A DNA stretch of 7,673 nt from an uncultured Bacteroidales bacterium (GCA_945871755.1 CAMBWV010000033.1:1-7673), one strand, 5' to 3'. Positions 1 through 7,378 are shown, numbered from the stretch's first letter. Program-made: numbers and translations. The notes: generated by a model not told the origin, from the sequence alone.

Positions 1-1119
1 GCTCTGCGTATTGCCCTTCTCGCCGTCGAGGATGAGGCCGATGGGCCAACCGATGGCCACGGAGTTGATGCAGTTGAGGCGCGAACCGCGACGGATGTGC
101 ATGGCTGCCTGGAAGCGACCGAGGCCCGAACCGTTGGAGGGGAAGTAGTCACCGCCGTTGATGAAATCAGTCGTATTGACGAAGCCGTCGGTCTGGCGCG
201 GACCGATGAAGGTCATGTTGCTGAAGGTGGCTGTGGTGAAGGGAGAGGCGGTGCTGCCGCTGGCATCGTTGTCGCTCTCGAAACCGTTGCTCTGGCTCTT
301 GTCGGCAATGCGTCCGTCGCGAACGGCGAGGCCGTACTGCACATGACCACAATAGCCATTGTCGGTGTCGAAGTCATCGTCCCAACCCTTGTAGGCGATG
401 AGATACTTGGCATCGACGGTGCCGCCAAACCATTCGAAACTATCGTCGTTGGAGTAGGAAACCTGCACGTGGTCCACCTTCGTGGCACTACCCACGGAAC
501 CGAAGGTGATGCCGTTGATTTCCTTATCCGTTTCGAAGGGATAGCCCGCAAATTCCACGCGAACATAGCTCAGAACGCCCGAGTTGTCGGCAGCGTCCTG
601 TCCGCCGTGCTTGGTACGCGGGCCACCTTCGATTTGCGCTTCGCCTGCATTGTGGGGCGCACGACCGCAGATAATCAGGCCGCCCCAGTCGCCAGGCTTG
701 CGCTGTCCCTTGGCCTCGCCCGAGGTGAAGACGATGGGCGCGGTGGCTGTGCCTTGGGCAATGAGTTTACCGCCACGCTCCACGATGAGAGAGGCCTTCG
801 TTTGCTTGTCGCCGCGGATGACGGTGCCGGGCTCAATGGTCAGTTCGGCACCCTCGGCCACATAGACCCAGCCCTTCAGGGTATAGGTGCCGCGAGGAAG
901 TGTCTGGCGACCGGTAAATACGAACTCTTGGTCGCCATTGCCGATGACGTTGCCCTCAAAGAGCAGGTTGTCGGCCGCCTTGAGCCCGCCGTTGGTGGAC
1001 CAATGACGCTCGTCGGTCTGAGAGGGTTCGCTGTCGTCACTACATGCCGCGAAAGTGAGCGGCAACATCAGGGCCAGCGCTGCGGCGGGCATCCAGGTAG
1101 AAAGGAATGATTGTTTCAT
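1..1119 (-). CDS. Surface-exposed beta-helix-type lipoprotein, C-terminus off the window
   Basis: The frame is open from an ATG at 1119-1117 to base 1 (373 codons, no stop), so the C-terminus lies outside the window. Residues 1-25 form a lipoprotein signal peptide: Lys2, a hydrophobic stretch (about 11-25), then a lipobox ending F-A-A-Cys26. After Cys26 comes S-D-D-S-E, which resembles the acidic lipoprotein export signal that sends Bacteroidota lipoproteins to the cell surface. Residues about 80-260 show short repeating strand-turn units (for example VYVAEGAELTIEPGTVIRG and LIVERGGKLIAQG) typical of a right-handed parallel beta-helix. Two acidic clusters, near 222-230 (SNDDSFEWFGG) and 245-254 (GWDDDFDTDNG), might bind metal; that is inference. 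It starts 33 bp after the TonB-dependent receptor gene with no terminator between, so the two are probably co-transcribed and the protein may be a surface partner of the receptor. It is not a recognisable SusD. No catalytic residues can be assigned and the substrate is unknown. Confidence 0.88.
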   Translation of the reverse strand, partial: MKQSFLSTWMPAAALALMLPLTFAACSDDSEPSQTDERHWSTNGGLKAADNLLFEGNVIGNGDQEFVFTGRQTLPRGTYTLKGWVYVAEGAELTIEPGTVIRGDKQTKASLIVERGGKLIAQGTATAPIVFTSGEAKGQRKPGDWGGLIICGRAPHNAGEAQIEGGPRTKHGGQDAADNSGVLSYVRVEFAGYPFETDKEINGITFGSVGSATKVDHVQVSYSNDDSFEWFGGTVDAKYLIAYKGWDDDFDTDNGYCGHVQYGLAVRDGRIADKSQSNGFESDNDASGSTASPFTTATFSNMTFIGPRQTDGFVNTTDFINGGDYFPSNGSGLGRFQAAMHIRRGSRLNCINSVAIGWPIGLILDGEKGNTQS

Positions 1120-1152
1120 ATTTTATAAATAAATTGGGGTGAAACTGCTTGG

Positions 1153-4029
1153 TTAGAATTTCCATGTGAGGGCCACGGAGAAGGTGCGGCCGGGGCGATA
1201 GCGGCGCGTCACTTCCTCGACCTCCTTCGTGCTGCCATCGGGTGTGGCAACGCTGTTGAACTGCTTGAAACAAACGGCCTGTCCGACGATGTCCTTACCG
1301 CTGATGCGCAGTTGCAAGGGGCCGAAGTCGTGGCCAAGGCTTAGGTCGAGCGAATGGCGCGGCATCTCGTAGGAATCGGGAATGTTGACGGTTTGGTCGC
1401 CCGTGCTGCCGAGGCTGCGACCTACGCCGATGAGCCGCTTGCCGATGCGGTTGTAGAGAATGGTGGCGTTCCAGGCTTTGTGCTGGTAGAAGAGGCCCGC
1501 GTTGACAAGGTAGGGCGATTGGCCCTGCATGGGACGGTCCTTCTGGCGCGACCCTTCGGCAAAGCGCACGCGGCTCTTGATGAGCGAACCATTGAAGACG
1601 ATACTCCAGTCGGGCAGGCCGATAAAATCAAGTCCCTTGCGGAGGTCCAACTCTAGGCCGTAACTGTGGGCCTGGCGCGCATTCTGGTAGGAATAAATAA
1701 GGTCCGTGCCGCCCGCCACGGTGTATGTCCATTCGATGGGTGCATCGAAATGTTTGTAGAAGGCGGCCAGCGTCACTTGGTCGCCCTTGGCCTGCTCGCC
1801 GCCAAGGTACCATTCGTAGCGGAGGTCGAGGTTGTCCACGTGGCAGGCCCGCAGGTCGGGATTGCCCTGCACAGAACTGGCTAGGTCGAAGTCGTAGAAA
1901 ACCGAACTGCTGACCTCGCGAAACTCGGGACGGTTGATGGAGCGACCATAGCACAGGCGCAACTGCTGCTCCTTGCTGTATCGCCACACGGCATTGAGCG
2001 AGGGAAAAACGTCGTTGCCATCGTAGAAGGTGGAGAGCGGACTGCGCTCATAGTCGCGGGTATTGCTGACGAGTTCCATACGGCTGTGCTCGAAACGCAA
2101 GCCTGCAAAGAGATCGAGCGTACCGATGGTGAAGCGCGAGGCTACATAGGCGGCGGCAATCAGATGGTGGCCGTCGTAATGATTGCGCAGATGGGTATCG
2201 TCGATAAGGTAGAGGCCGTCATTGCCATAGTGGGCGGGCTGCATGAGCTCGTTGGCCACGTCCAGATAACGGAAACCCGTGGGCAGGAGACTGGCACCGC
2301 GAGCATCCCAGCCGTAGATGAAACTGCGGGTGCGGTAGGCACGCGTGCGGTATTCGCCATAAAGGCCCGAGAGGAGCTCGATGTTGTCGCCGCGCCCCAG
2401 TTGCAGGCGCATGTCGCCGGCTGCCGAGAGGATGTGCTCGTCGAGGCGGGTGAACTCGCGGCTGATGTCGTTGCCCGTGGTCAGACCGATGCGGTCGGGG
2501 TTGAGGGCATTGTCGAGGGTATAGCGACGGCGGTCGGGCAAAAGGCGATTGGCGTAGGCATAGCCTGCATTCCAGTTCCAGCGACTGCGGTCGAGGAGAT
2601 ATTTACCCGTGAATTGGGTGTTGTAGGTCGTTCGCGAACTGTAGTAGTATTCGGCCCCGCGGATTTGGTTGCTTTGCGCATTAAAACCCTCGCGCTCGGT
2701 GTATCGCTGCTTGCCCAGTTGGTTGAGGATATTCTTCCATTCGTAGCGTCCCCTTCCCTTTGCGGGCACCCAAGTGAGGTTGAGCAACCCACCAAGACGG
2801 GCATCGTGGCTGTACTGTCGGTCGGTGCTCTTGCGCAGATACACACTGGCATCATGCTCAAGGTCGTAGGCGCCATAGAGGGAGTTGGTCATGGGCGCAT
2901 AGGTGCGGTAGGCGTTGCTGTAATTGAGCGAGGCCAACAGCGAAAGCACACTGCCGCTCTCACGACTCCAAGAGCGATTGACATCGGCCGAAAGTCCAAG
3001 GTCGGCCCACGGATGGCGACGCTTCACCTGCCAATCGTTGTTGAAACCGTTGTCCAAGAGGTTGATGCCTCCGCCCGAGAGAGTGCTCAGCGGAGCAGAT
3101 AAACCGCCTGGCAAACCGCGACGGCCATTGTCGAAACCGAGGAAATCGGTTGCGCTGGCTCCATCCATGAGGAAGGTCTGTGCATGCGTGCGGTCGTTCA
3201 TAGCACCGCTGATTGAAATGCGTGCAGCATTTTCGCTCGGCACCTCTTTCGTGTCTATCAGGATAAAACCTCCGCTGAAATCCGCGGGATATTGCGGCGC
3301 GGGCGACTTGATAATCTGGAGATTGTTGACCTGCGAGGAGGGGATAATGTCGAAGGAAAAGGCACGGGTGTCGGCTTCGCTCGATGGGACAGCCGAACCG
3401 TTAATCCAGACGTTGTTGTAGCGCTGCGAGAGTCCGCGAACCATGACAAATTTCTGGTCAATAATCGAGATGCCTGGCACACGGCGAATCACTTCCGAGG
3501 CATCCTTGTCCTGCGAACGCTGAATCTGTTGCGCGGAAATGCCACTCTGGACCACAAGACTGTTGCGCTGAATGGACACCATAGCCGTTTCGGAATTGCG
3601 GGCGGCCTTACCCGTGACCGTTGCCACACCCAAAAGGTTGTCGGCAAGGCGCATCGGAACGACCAGGAGCGTATCGGGATGCTGGCTGTCAAGGGCGCGT
3701 TCTTCCTTGGCGTAGGAAATATAGTTGAAAGTGAGGTGAAGGGTTTGCCCCTTGCGAGGGCGTTTCAACTGGAAGCCGCCCGTTTCGTCCGTTGTCAAAG
3801 TTTGGTTGGTTTCTTTCACCTTGATAGCTGCGCCCAACAGACCTTCGCCTGTTTCTGCATCAATCACGCGACCGCGAATGGCCTGCGCGGAAAGCGGCAA
3901 AGCCAGTGCAAGCATCCAGCAAATCGTTCCAACTATTCTCAGCCACTGCCGCACGTTTGATTGTCGGCTCATCATCCATCGTTTGAAGCGCGGCATGCGC
4001 TGTCCAGTTCGTTCAGTTTGTCTATTCAT
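1153..4029 (-). CDS. TonB-dependent outer-membrane receptor with carboxypeptidase-regulatory-like domain
   Basis: The product has 958 residues from the chosen ATG (4029-4027). An in-frame ATG at 4065 overlaps the probable -7 promoter element, so it is unlikely to be in the transcript. Starts further in (3996 or 3972) are also possible and would shorten the long basic N-region. A hydrophobic signal core ends in L-S-A-Q-A, with cleavage near residue 50. Next is a carboxypeptidase-regulatory-like fold (about 51-140: IRGRVIDAETGEGLLGA), common in Bacteroidota receptors. The plug follows at about 145-262, with VIRRVPGISI, VMVRGLSQRYNNVWING and the FSGGFILIDT end. A beta-barrel of roughly 690 residues ends in an aromatic residue (SVALTWKF), as expected for an outer-membrane protein. 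The family imports large or scarce nutrients using TonB-ExbBD energy. No STN signalling domain is visible and no sigma/anti-sigma genes adjoin, so FecA-type signalling is unlikely. The gene is intact and is followed by a surface lipoprotein gene. The substrate is unknown. Confidence 0.93.
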   Translation of the reverse strand: MNRQTERTGQRMPRFKRWMMSRQSNVRQWLRIVGTICWMLALALPLSAQAIRGRVIDAETGEGLLGAAIKVKETNQTLTTDETGGFQLKRPRKGQTLHLTFNYISYAKEERALDSQHPDTLLVVPMRLADNLLGVATVTGKAARNSETAMVSIQRNSLVVQSGISAQQIQRSQDKDASEVIRRVPGISIIDQKFVMVRGLSQRYNNVWINGSAVPSSEADTRAFSFDIIPSSQVNNLQIIKSPAPQYPADFSGGFILIDTKEVPSENAARISISGAMNDRTHAQTFLMDGASATDFLGFDNGRRGLPGGLSAPLSTLSGGGINLLDNGFNNDWQVKRRHPWADLGLSADVNRSWSRESGSVLSLLASLNYSNAYRTYAPMTNSLYGAYDLEHDASVYLRKSTDRQYSHDARLGGLLNLTWVPAKGRGRYEWKNILNQLGKQRYTEREGFNAQSNQIRGAEYYYSSRTTYNTQFTGKYLLDRSRWNWNAGYAYANRLLPDRRRYTLDNALNPDRIGLTTGNDISREFTRLDEHILSAAGDMRLQLGRGDNIELLSGLYGEYRTRAYRTRSFIYGWDARGASLLPTGFRYLDVANELMQPAHYGNDGLYLIDDTHLRNHYDGHHLIAAAYVASRFTIGTLDLFAGLRFEHSRMELVSNTRDYERSPLSTFYDGNDVFPSLNAVWRYSKEQQLRLCYGRSINRPEFREVSSSVFYDFDLASSVQGNPDLRACHVDNLDLRYEWYLGGEQAKGDQVTLAAFYKHFDAPIEWTYTVAGGTDLIYSYQNARQAHSYGLELDLRKGLDFIGLPDWSIVFNGSLIKSRVRFAEGSRQKDRPMQGQSPYLVNAGLFYQHKAWNATILYNRIGKRLIGVGRSLGSTGDQTVNIPDSYEMPRHSLDLSLGHDFGPLQLRISGKDIVGQAVCFKQFNSVATPDGSTKEVEEVTRRYRPGRTFSVALTWKF

Positions 4030-4062
4030 ATAATATAGGAGTGTATGTCCCTTTTGACGATG

Positions 4063-4070
4063 CAAAGGTC
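4063..4070 (-). promoter_or_regulatory. Probable -7 element for the receptor-lipoprotein operon
   Basis: Read on the minus strand this is GACCTTTG followed by CA, matching seven of eight positions of the Bacteroidota -7 consensus TAnnTTTG. It shares ACCTTTGCA with the element ahead of the 215-residue gene. It lies 33 bp before the chosen ATG at 4029, leaving a short leader. Candidate -33 TTG triplets sit 14 and 23 bp upstream, and neither is at the usual spacing of about 19-21 bp, so confidence is moderate. Confidence 0.45.
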
Positions 4071-4187
4071 GCTACCCTGCGTGACAAAATGGTCAAGGAG
4101 CAGTGACGACTCCGTTACACATTTATGACAAACCTATGAATGGTAGCCGCCTCACCCCACTCCCACCCCTCATACAATCTAATAGAT

Positions 4188-4229
4188 AAAAAAATCCCTA
4201 TTACCATTTTTTTGACTGGTAATAGGGAT
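4188..4229 (-). terminator. Rho-independent terminator of the zapA-rny operon
   Basis: A 13-bp perfect inverted repeat (ATCCCTATTACCA at 4194-4206, TGGTAATAGGGAT at 4217-4229) flanks a 10-nt loop. On the minus strand the stem is followed directly by seven T residues (complement of 4188-4194, the first shared with the stem). The T-tract is on the side expected for transcription coming from rny, whose stop is about 110 nt upstream. On the plus strand the downstream sequence has only a weak T-run, so the terminator appears one-directional. It separates the rny operon from the receptor operon. Confidence 0.9.
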
Positions 4230-4258
4230 GCTTGTTTTAGTAAGAATTTTGACTTTCG

Positions 4259-4294
4259 TAGGGTTGTACAAAAGAATTCCTAGGGTTATACAAA
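4259..4294. repeat. Two 14-nt direct repeats, 22 bp apart, in the rny 3' region
   Basis: TAGGGTTGTACAAA (4259-4272) and TAGGGTTATACAAA (4281-4294) differ at one base and start 22 bp apart, about two helical turns. They lie between the rny stop codon and the terminator, so they should be present in the rny transcript as paired TTTGTATAACCCTA-type sequences. They could be a protein-binding site on DNA or RNA, or a chance or decayed duplication. No function can be assigned. Confidence 0.4.
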
Positions 4295-4340
4295 TTCGCA
4301 AGGATAAATCATTCGGCGGTATGCTTCCCCGAAGGCCGTT

Positions 4341-5873
4341 CTACTTCGCGTAGCTGACAGAGCGCGTTTCGCGGATGACGGTAATCTTCACCTGTCCGGG
4401 ATACGTCATTTCGTCTTGAATCTGACGGGCGATGTCGTTGCTGAGGCCTTCAATCTGCTTGTCGTCCACCTTGTCGGCACCTACAATAACGCGGAGTTCG
4501 CGGCCTGCCTGAATGGCGTACGTCTTCGTCACGCCGGGATAGGACATTGCGATGCGCTCCAGATCGTTCAGACGCTTGATGTAGGCTTCCACAATTTCGC
4601 GGCGGGCACCAGGACGTGCGCCACTGATGGCGTCGCATACCTGAACGATGGGCGCGAGGAGCGTGGTCATTTCCATTTCGTCGTGGTGCGAACCGATGGC
4701 ATTGCAGATTTCAGGCTTTTCCTTGAACTTCTCAGCCAGTTTGGCACCATACAGTGCGTGGGGCAGCTCGCTCTCTTCGTCGGGCACCTTGCCAATATCG
4801 TGGAGCAAGCCAGCGCGCTTGGCCTTCTTGGGATTCAGACCCAGTTCGGCAGCCATGACGGAGCAGAGGTTGGCGGTTTCGCGAGCGTGCTGAAGGAGGT
4901 TCTGACCGTAGGAAGAGCGATATTTCATCTTACCTACGATACGAACGAGTTCGGGATGCAGACCGTGGATGCCGAGGTCGATGGTCGTGCGCTTTCCCGT
5001 TTCGATAATTTCCTCTTCCACTTGCTTGCGGACCTTGGCCACTACTTCCTCGATGCGGGCGGGGTGAATACGGCCGTCGGTGATAAGCTGGTGGAGCGCC
5101 AAACGGCAGATCTCGCGGCGCACGGGGTCGAAGGCGGAGATGACAATAGCTTCGGGCGTGTCGTCCACAACGATTTCCACACCTGTGGCGGCTTCGAGCG
5201 CACGGATATTACGACCTTCGCGACCGATAATACGGCCCTTCACTTCGTCGTTGTCAATATGGAAGACGGTGACGCTGTTTTCGATGGCCGTTTCGGTAGC
5301 CACGCGCTGGATGCTTTGGATAACGATGCGCTTGGCCTCTTTGTTGGCCGTCATCTTGGCGTCGTCCATGATTTCGTTGATATAGGACTGCGCGTCGGTT
5401 CGAGCTTCGTCCTTGAGCGACTCCACGAGGCGTGCCTTGGCTTCTTCGGCAGAGAGGCCGCTGAGTTCCTCGAGTTTCTCGCGCTCTTGGAGTTCGAGCT
5501 TTTCGAGTTCGCTCTGACGCTGGTTGAGTGCTTGCTCGCGGTTTTGCAGGCGGCTCTGCGTGCTGTCGAGTTCGGACTTGCGGCGCGTCAGTTCTTCGTG
5601 ACGCTGGTTGAGGCTGATTTCGCGCTGCTTGAGTTTGTTCTCAGCCTGCTGGATGCGCTGATTGCGCTGGCCTACCTCCTTTTCGAGTTCGGCCTTCTTG
5701 TTGAGAAATTTTTCTTTTACTTCGAGGAGTTTCTTCTCCTTGATAACCTCCGACTCGCGGTTAGCTTCGTCGAGGATGCGGTTGTACGTTTTCTTCAGGA
5801 TATATCTGAAAAGGGTGTATCCGCCTACTGCGCCGACCACGAGGCCGGCCAGGATCGTGATTAAGGATTCCAT
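4341..5873 (-). CDS. rny: Ribonuclease Y (membrane-anchored endoribonuclease)
   Basis: The 510-residue product has the complete RNase Y layout at the usual family length of about 520. Residues 3-26 are a hydrophobic membrane anchor ([19 protein letters not shown]), and its position at the very N-terminus supports this start. Residues about 30-160 are a highly charged coiled coil. A KH RNA-binding domain follows at about 200-270, with the GXXG loop G217-R-E-G220 inside [15 protein letters not shown]. The HD metal-dependent domain spans about 325-420: His329 (LLQHARE), the His358-Asp359 pair (LLHDIGK), His396-His397 (GSHHDEME) and Asp414. All expected metal ligands are present, so the enzyme should be active. 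In characterised homologues it starts mRNA decay by cleaving single-stranded 5'-monophosphorylated RNA at the inner membrane. It is the last gene of the operon, separated from zapA by 108 bp and followed by a strong terminator. An antisense open frame covers nearly the whole gene but is judged a shadow. Confidence 0.97.
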   Translation of the reverse strand: MESLITILAGLVVGAVGGYTLFRYILKKTYNRILDEANRESEVIKEKKLLEVKEKFLNKKAELEKEVGQRNQRIQQAENKLKQREISLNQRHEELTRRKSELDSTQSRLQNREQALNQRQSELEKLELQEREKLEELSGLSAEEAKARLVESLKDEARTDAQSYINEIMDDAKMTANKEAKRIVIQSIQRVATETAIENSVTVFHIDNDEVKGRIIGREGRNIRALEAATGVEIVVDDTPEAIVISAFDPVRREICRLALHQLITDGRIHPARIEEVVAKVRKQVEEEIIETGKRTTIDLGIHGLHPELVRIVGKMKYRSSYGQNLLQHARETANLCSVMAAELGLNPKKAKRAGLLHDIGKVPDEESELPHALYGAKLAEKFKEKPEICNAIGSHHDEMEMTTLLAPIVQVCDAISGARPGARREIVEAYIKRLNDLERIAMSYPGVTKTYAIQAGRELRVIVGADKVDDKQIEGLSNDIARQIQDEMTYPGQVKITVIRETRSVSYAK

Positions 5874-5981
5874 AATATATAAAAGGTAATAAAATTAAGT
5901 GCAGGATAGATGCCTCACGCGCTCCGTCTGTCTGCGGGGGCAGCATCTGCGGCTGCGGTGGGGCTTTGGGGTAGAGCTTCG
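5874..5981 (-). other. 108-bp spacer between zapA and rny, GC-rich and possibly structured
   Basis: This is the longest gap inside the operon. Its zapA-proximal two thirds are rich in C and G, and the last 30 bases before rny are A/T-rich. On the minus strand AGATGC (complement of 5943-5948) pairs with GCATCT (complement of 5908-5913) across 29 nt, and GCAGC pairs with GCTGC across a short loop; the two pairings overlap and are mutually exclusive. No U-tract follows, so it is not a terminator. A TACCTTTT sequence at 5881-5888 resembles a -7 element but is too close to the rny ATG for a normal leader. No reading frame with a convincing product is seen. Confidence 0.4.
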
Positions 5982-6287
5982 TTATTGCTCCTTGGGTTGC
6001 AACACGGCTTCGATTTCGGTGGCCAGCTTTTGGAAGGATTCCACGAAGGGCTCAGTGGAGTTGTCCTTTTCCAACTGCAACACGCGCACGGCAAGGTCAA
6101 GCAGTGTCATGGACATATATTTCTCGTTGCCCTGATAGGGATAGCGGGTTTCGTATCCCTGAAGGGTTTCGTTGATTCGCTTGGCCGCTGCGCGGAATGC
6201 CTCTTCCTGGCTTCGCAGAATATTGATGGGATAAATCTGCTTGCCTATCATGAGCTGGATAACCAGTCGCTCGTCTTGGTTGTTCAT
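5982..6287 (-). CDS. zapA: Cell division protein ZapA
   Basis: The 101-residue product is close to the usual ZapA length (about 90-110). Residues 8-23 (LVIQLMIGKQIYPINI) form the N-terminal strand pair typical of ZapA. An amphipathic helix follows (about 27-46, EEAFRAAAKRINETLQGYE). A second long helix (about 54-95) carries the conserved-type MTLLDLAVRVLQLE segment and the C-terminal coiled coil used for dimer-tetramer assembly. ZapA binds FtsZ in the cytoplasm and cross-links protofilaments in the division ring; it is a non-essential stabiliser in well-studied bacteria. The gene sits 27 bp after the small coiled-coil gene and before rny on the same strand, consistent with one transcript. The ATG at 6287 fits the family start, with the basic-acidic lead MNNQDER before the first strand. 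Nothing is missing or truncated. Confidence 0.93.
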   Translation of the reverse strand: MNNQDERLVIQLMIGKQIYPINILRSQEEAFRAAAKRINETLQGYETRYPYQGNEKYMSMTLLDLAVRVLQLEKDNSTEPFVESFQKLATEIEAVLQPKEQ

Positions 6288-6314
6288 AGATTTCGGTATT
6301 GAGAGTTGAGAGCG

Positions 6315-6608
6315 CTACACGTTGAGGAGGGCAATACACTTGTCCACCTCGCGAATGAGTTTCGACAAACGGTTTTTGGCGCTTTGCAGGTCGTCACCGT
6401 TGACCGTCATCATGCGTGCCAGCTTCAGGTTGTTGTAGTCCATGTTGAGCTGCTGGTTTTGCGCCAGTGCTTCGTCAAGGGCCTGCTGCTTTTCAACCAA
6501 TGCTTGTTGCAGGCGCTGGTTGTCGCGGGCAAGTTCTTGGTAGCTCAATATGAGTTGTCTAACCCTTGTCTCAAAGTGGTGGAGTGCTTGTTCTTCCTGT
6601 GCAGTCAT
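6315..6608 (-). CDS. Small coiled-coil protein, possible ZapA partner
   Basis: This 97-residue protein has no signal peptide or membrane segment, so it is probably cytoplasmic. Residues about 5-63 are a Gln/Glu/Leu-rich helix with heptad-like spacing (QELARDNQRLQQALVEKQQALDEALAQ broken into repeats of L-x6), predicting a parallel coiled coil. The C-terminal segment 66-97 (MMTVNGDDLQSAKNRLSKL then IREVDKCIALLNV) looks like a separate conserved helix pair. An in-frame TAA two codons before the ATG at 6608 fixes the 5' limit. It lies immediately upstream of zapA with 27 bp between. From memory a small coiled-coil gene in this position recurs in Bacteroidota. By size, composition and position it recalls ZapB, the coiled-coil partner of ZapA, but I see no sequence match that establishes this, so no symbol is given. 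Confidence 0.8.
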   Translation of the reverse strand: MTAQEEQALHHFETRVRQLILSYQELARDNQRLQQALVEKQQALDEALAQNQQLNMDYNNLKLARMMTVNGDDLQSAKNRLSKLIREVDKCIALLNV

Positions 6609-6701
6609 GTCTTACAGGTTTTGTAGGGTGATTGGACTAGGCCGAGGCGTGGGCCTCATTGGGCGGCGCGATAAAAACGCGGGGATGAGGAGAGCGGATG
6701 C

Positions 6702-7349
6702 TTACTTCTTCACCTCGTTGGCATCAACATCCTTGGGCTTGGGTTCGCGCTTGGCCAGGATGATGATATTGAACACGTATTCCGCAATCCAAGCATCGCT
6801 GTAGCCCAGGCGGGACTGATACTGGCGCACGGTCAGGCAGGCTTTGCGCACATCGTCCTTCTTCCACGTGTCCTTGTGCAGCACGTCGTTGACGGTCTTC
6901 TCTACCATGGTGCGCAAGGCGTTCTTGAGGAAGCTGGGCACGCGGAATTTCCACTTCATCAGGTTGCCCATCAGCATCATAGTGTCTTGGCTGAAGCCTT
7001 GGAAGACGATGAAATAACTACGCACGTCGTTCACGTTGCGACAGTTGCGCTTGATACTTTTGTCTATCTCCTTGAAAAACTCGTCGGAGATTCCGTAAAT
7101 CTCGCTCAGCATTTTCTTGCAACGGTTCTTCTCGCCCAGGCCGAGCTTGTTGTTTTGCGTCGGCACGTGGAGGGTTTGCTTGAAGATGCGCAAGTCGGGC
7201 AGTGCAGCCAGGTTACTGATGCCCAACTGGGCGGCCATAACTGCCTGATAATATACGCGAATAAGGGTCATGAAGTCTTCCATTCCCCCAACGCGCCAGC
7301 CTTTTTCGCTGTCGGATTCTTTCTTCTTAAATAGGTTAAATAATCCCAT
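6702..7349 (-). CDS. Conserved-looking protein of unknown function heading the zapA-rny operon
   Basis: I do not recognise a named family in this 215-residue product. It begins MGLFNLFKKK, a short amphipathic basic segment that could touch the membrane, then continues as a probably mostly helical soluble protein. Visible blocks are GGMEDFMTLIRVYYQAVMAA (21-40), a Lys/Arg-rich middle (about 68-105, with CKKMLSEIYGISDEFFKEID), a hydrophobic Met-rich stretch (115-132, FIVFQGFSQDTMMLMGNL) and an aromatic C-terminal region (168-200, RQYQSRLGYSDAWIAEYVFN). The tail is charged (KREPKPKDVDANEVKK). Three cysteines (77, 103, 161) form no metal-site pattern. A good -7 promoter element lies 30-37 bp upstream of the ATG at 7349, so this is probably the first gene of the operon. 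A 93-bp gap to the next gene holds a small GAGGC/GCCTC hairpin (6644-6657) without a U-tract, so read-through is expected. Its position suggests a link to division or RNA decay, which is inference only. Confidence 0.85.
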   Translation of the reverse strand: MGLFNLFKKKESDSEKGWRVGGMEDFMTLIRVYYQAVMAAQLGISNLAALPDLRIFKQTLHVPTQNNKLGLGEKNRCKKMLSEIYGISDEFFKEIDKSIKRNCRNVNDVRSYFIVFQGFSQDTMMLMGNLMKWKFRVPSFLKNALRTMVEKTVNDVLHKDTWKKDDVRKACLTVRQYQSRLGYSDAWIAEYVFNIIILAKREPKPKDVDANEVKK

Positions 7350-7378
7350 GGTTATGATGGTTTTCTATAATATCTCTG

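Noticed and set aside
97..1110. Long plus-strand open frame (337 codons) across the left end
   Set aside because: It is antisense to the lipoprotein, whose minus-strand frame has a signal peptide, lipobox and beta-helix repeats. The plus-strand translation is low-complexity Val/Ala/Gly-rich shadow sequence.
2086..3102. Plus-strand open frame of 338 codons inside the receptor gene
   Set aside because: It is antisense to the beta-barrel of an intact TonB-dependent receptor, and its translation has no recognisable domain.
4030..4065. Upstream in-frame ATG at 4065 as the receptor start (12 extra residues)
   Set aside because: It lies within the GACCTTTG -7 element, so it would be upstream of the transcription start; the extra residues add nothing signal-like.
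4416..5864. Plus-strand open frame of 482 codons covering almost all of rny
   Set aside because: RNase Y on the other strand is complete with all motifs. The antisense frame stays open because the sense strand avoids codons that would read as stops.
5881..5888. TACCTTTT on the minus strand as a separate rny promoter
   Set aside because: It is only about 8 bp from the rny ATG, leaving no normal leader, and its last base misses the consensus. It is more likely part of the A/T-rich translation start region.
5874..5981. 6S RNA between zapA and rny
   Set aside because: The gap is 108 nt, shorter than a typical 6S RNA (about 180 nt), and I could not fold a long central-bubble hairpin from it.
6644..6657. 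GAGGC/GCCTC hairpin as a terminator after the 215-residue gene
   Set aside because: The stem is only 5 bp and no T-tract follows on the minus strand.
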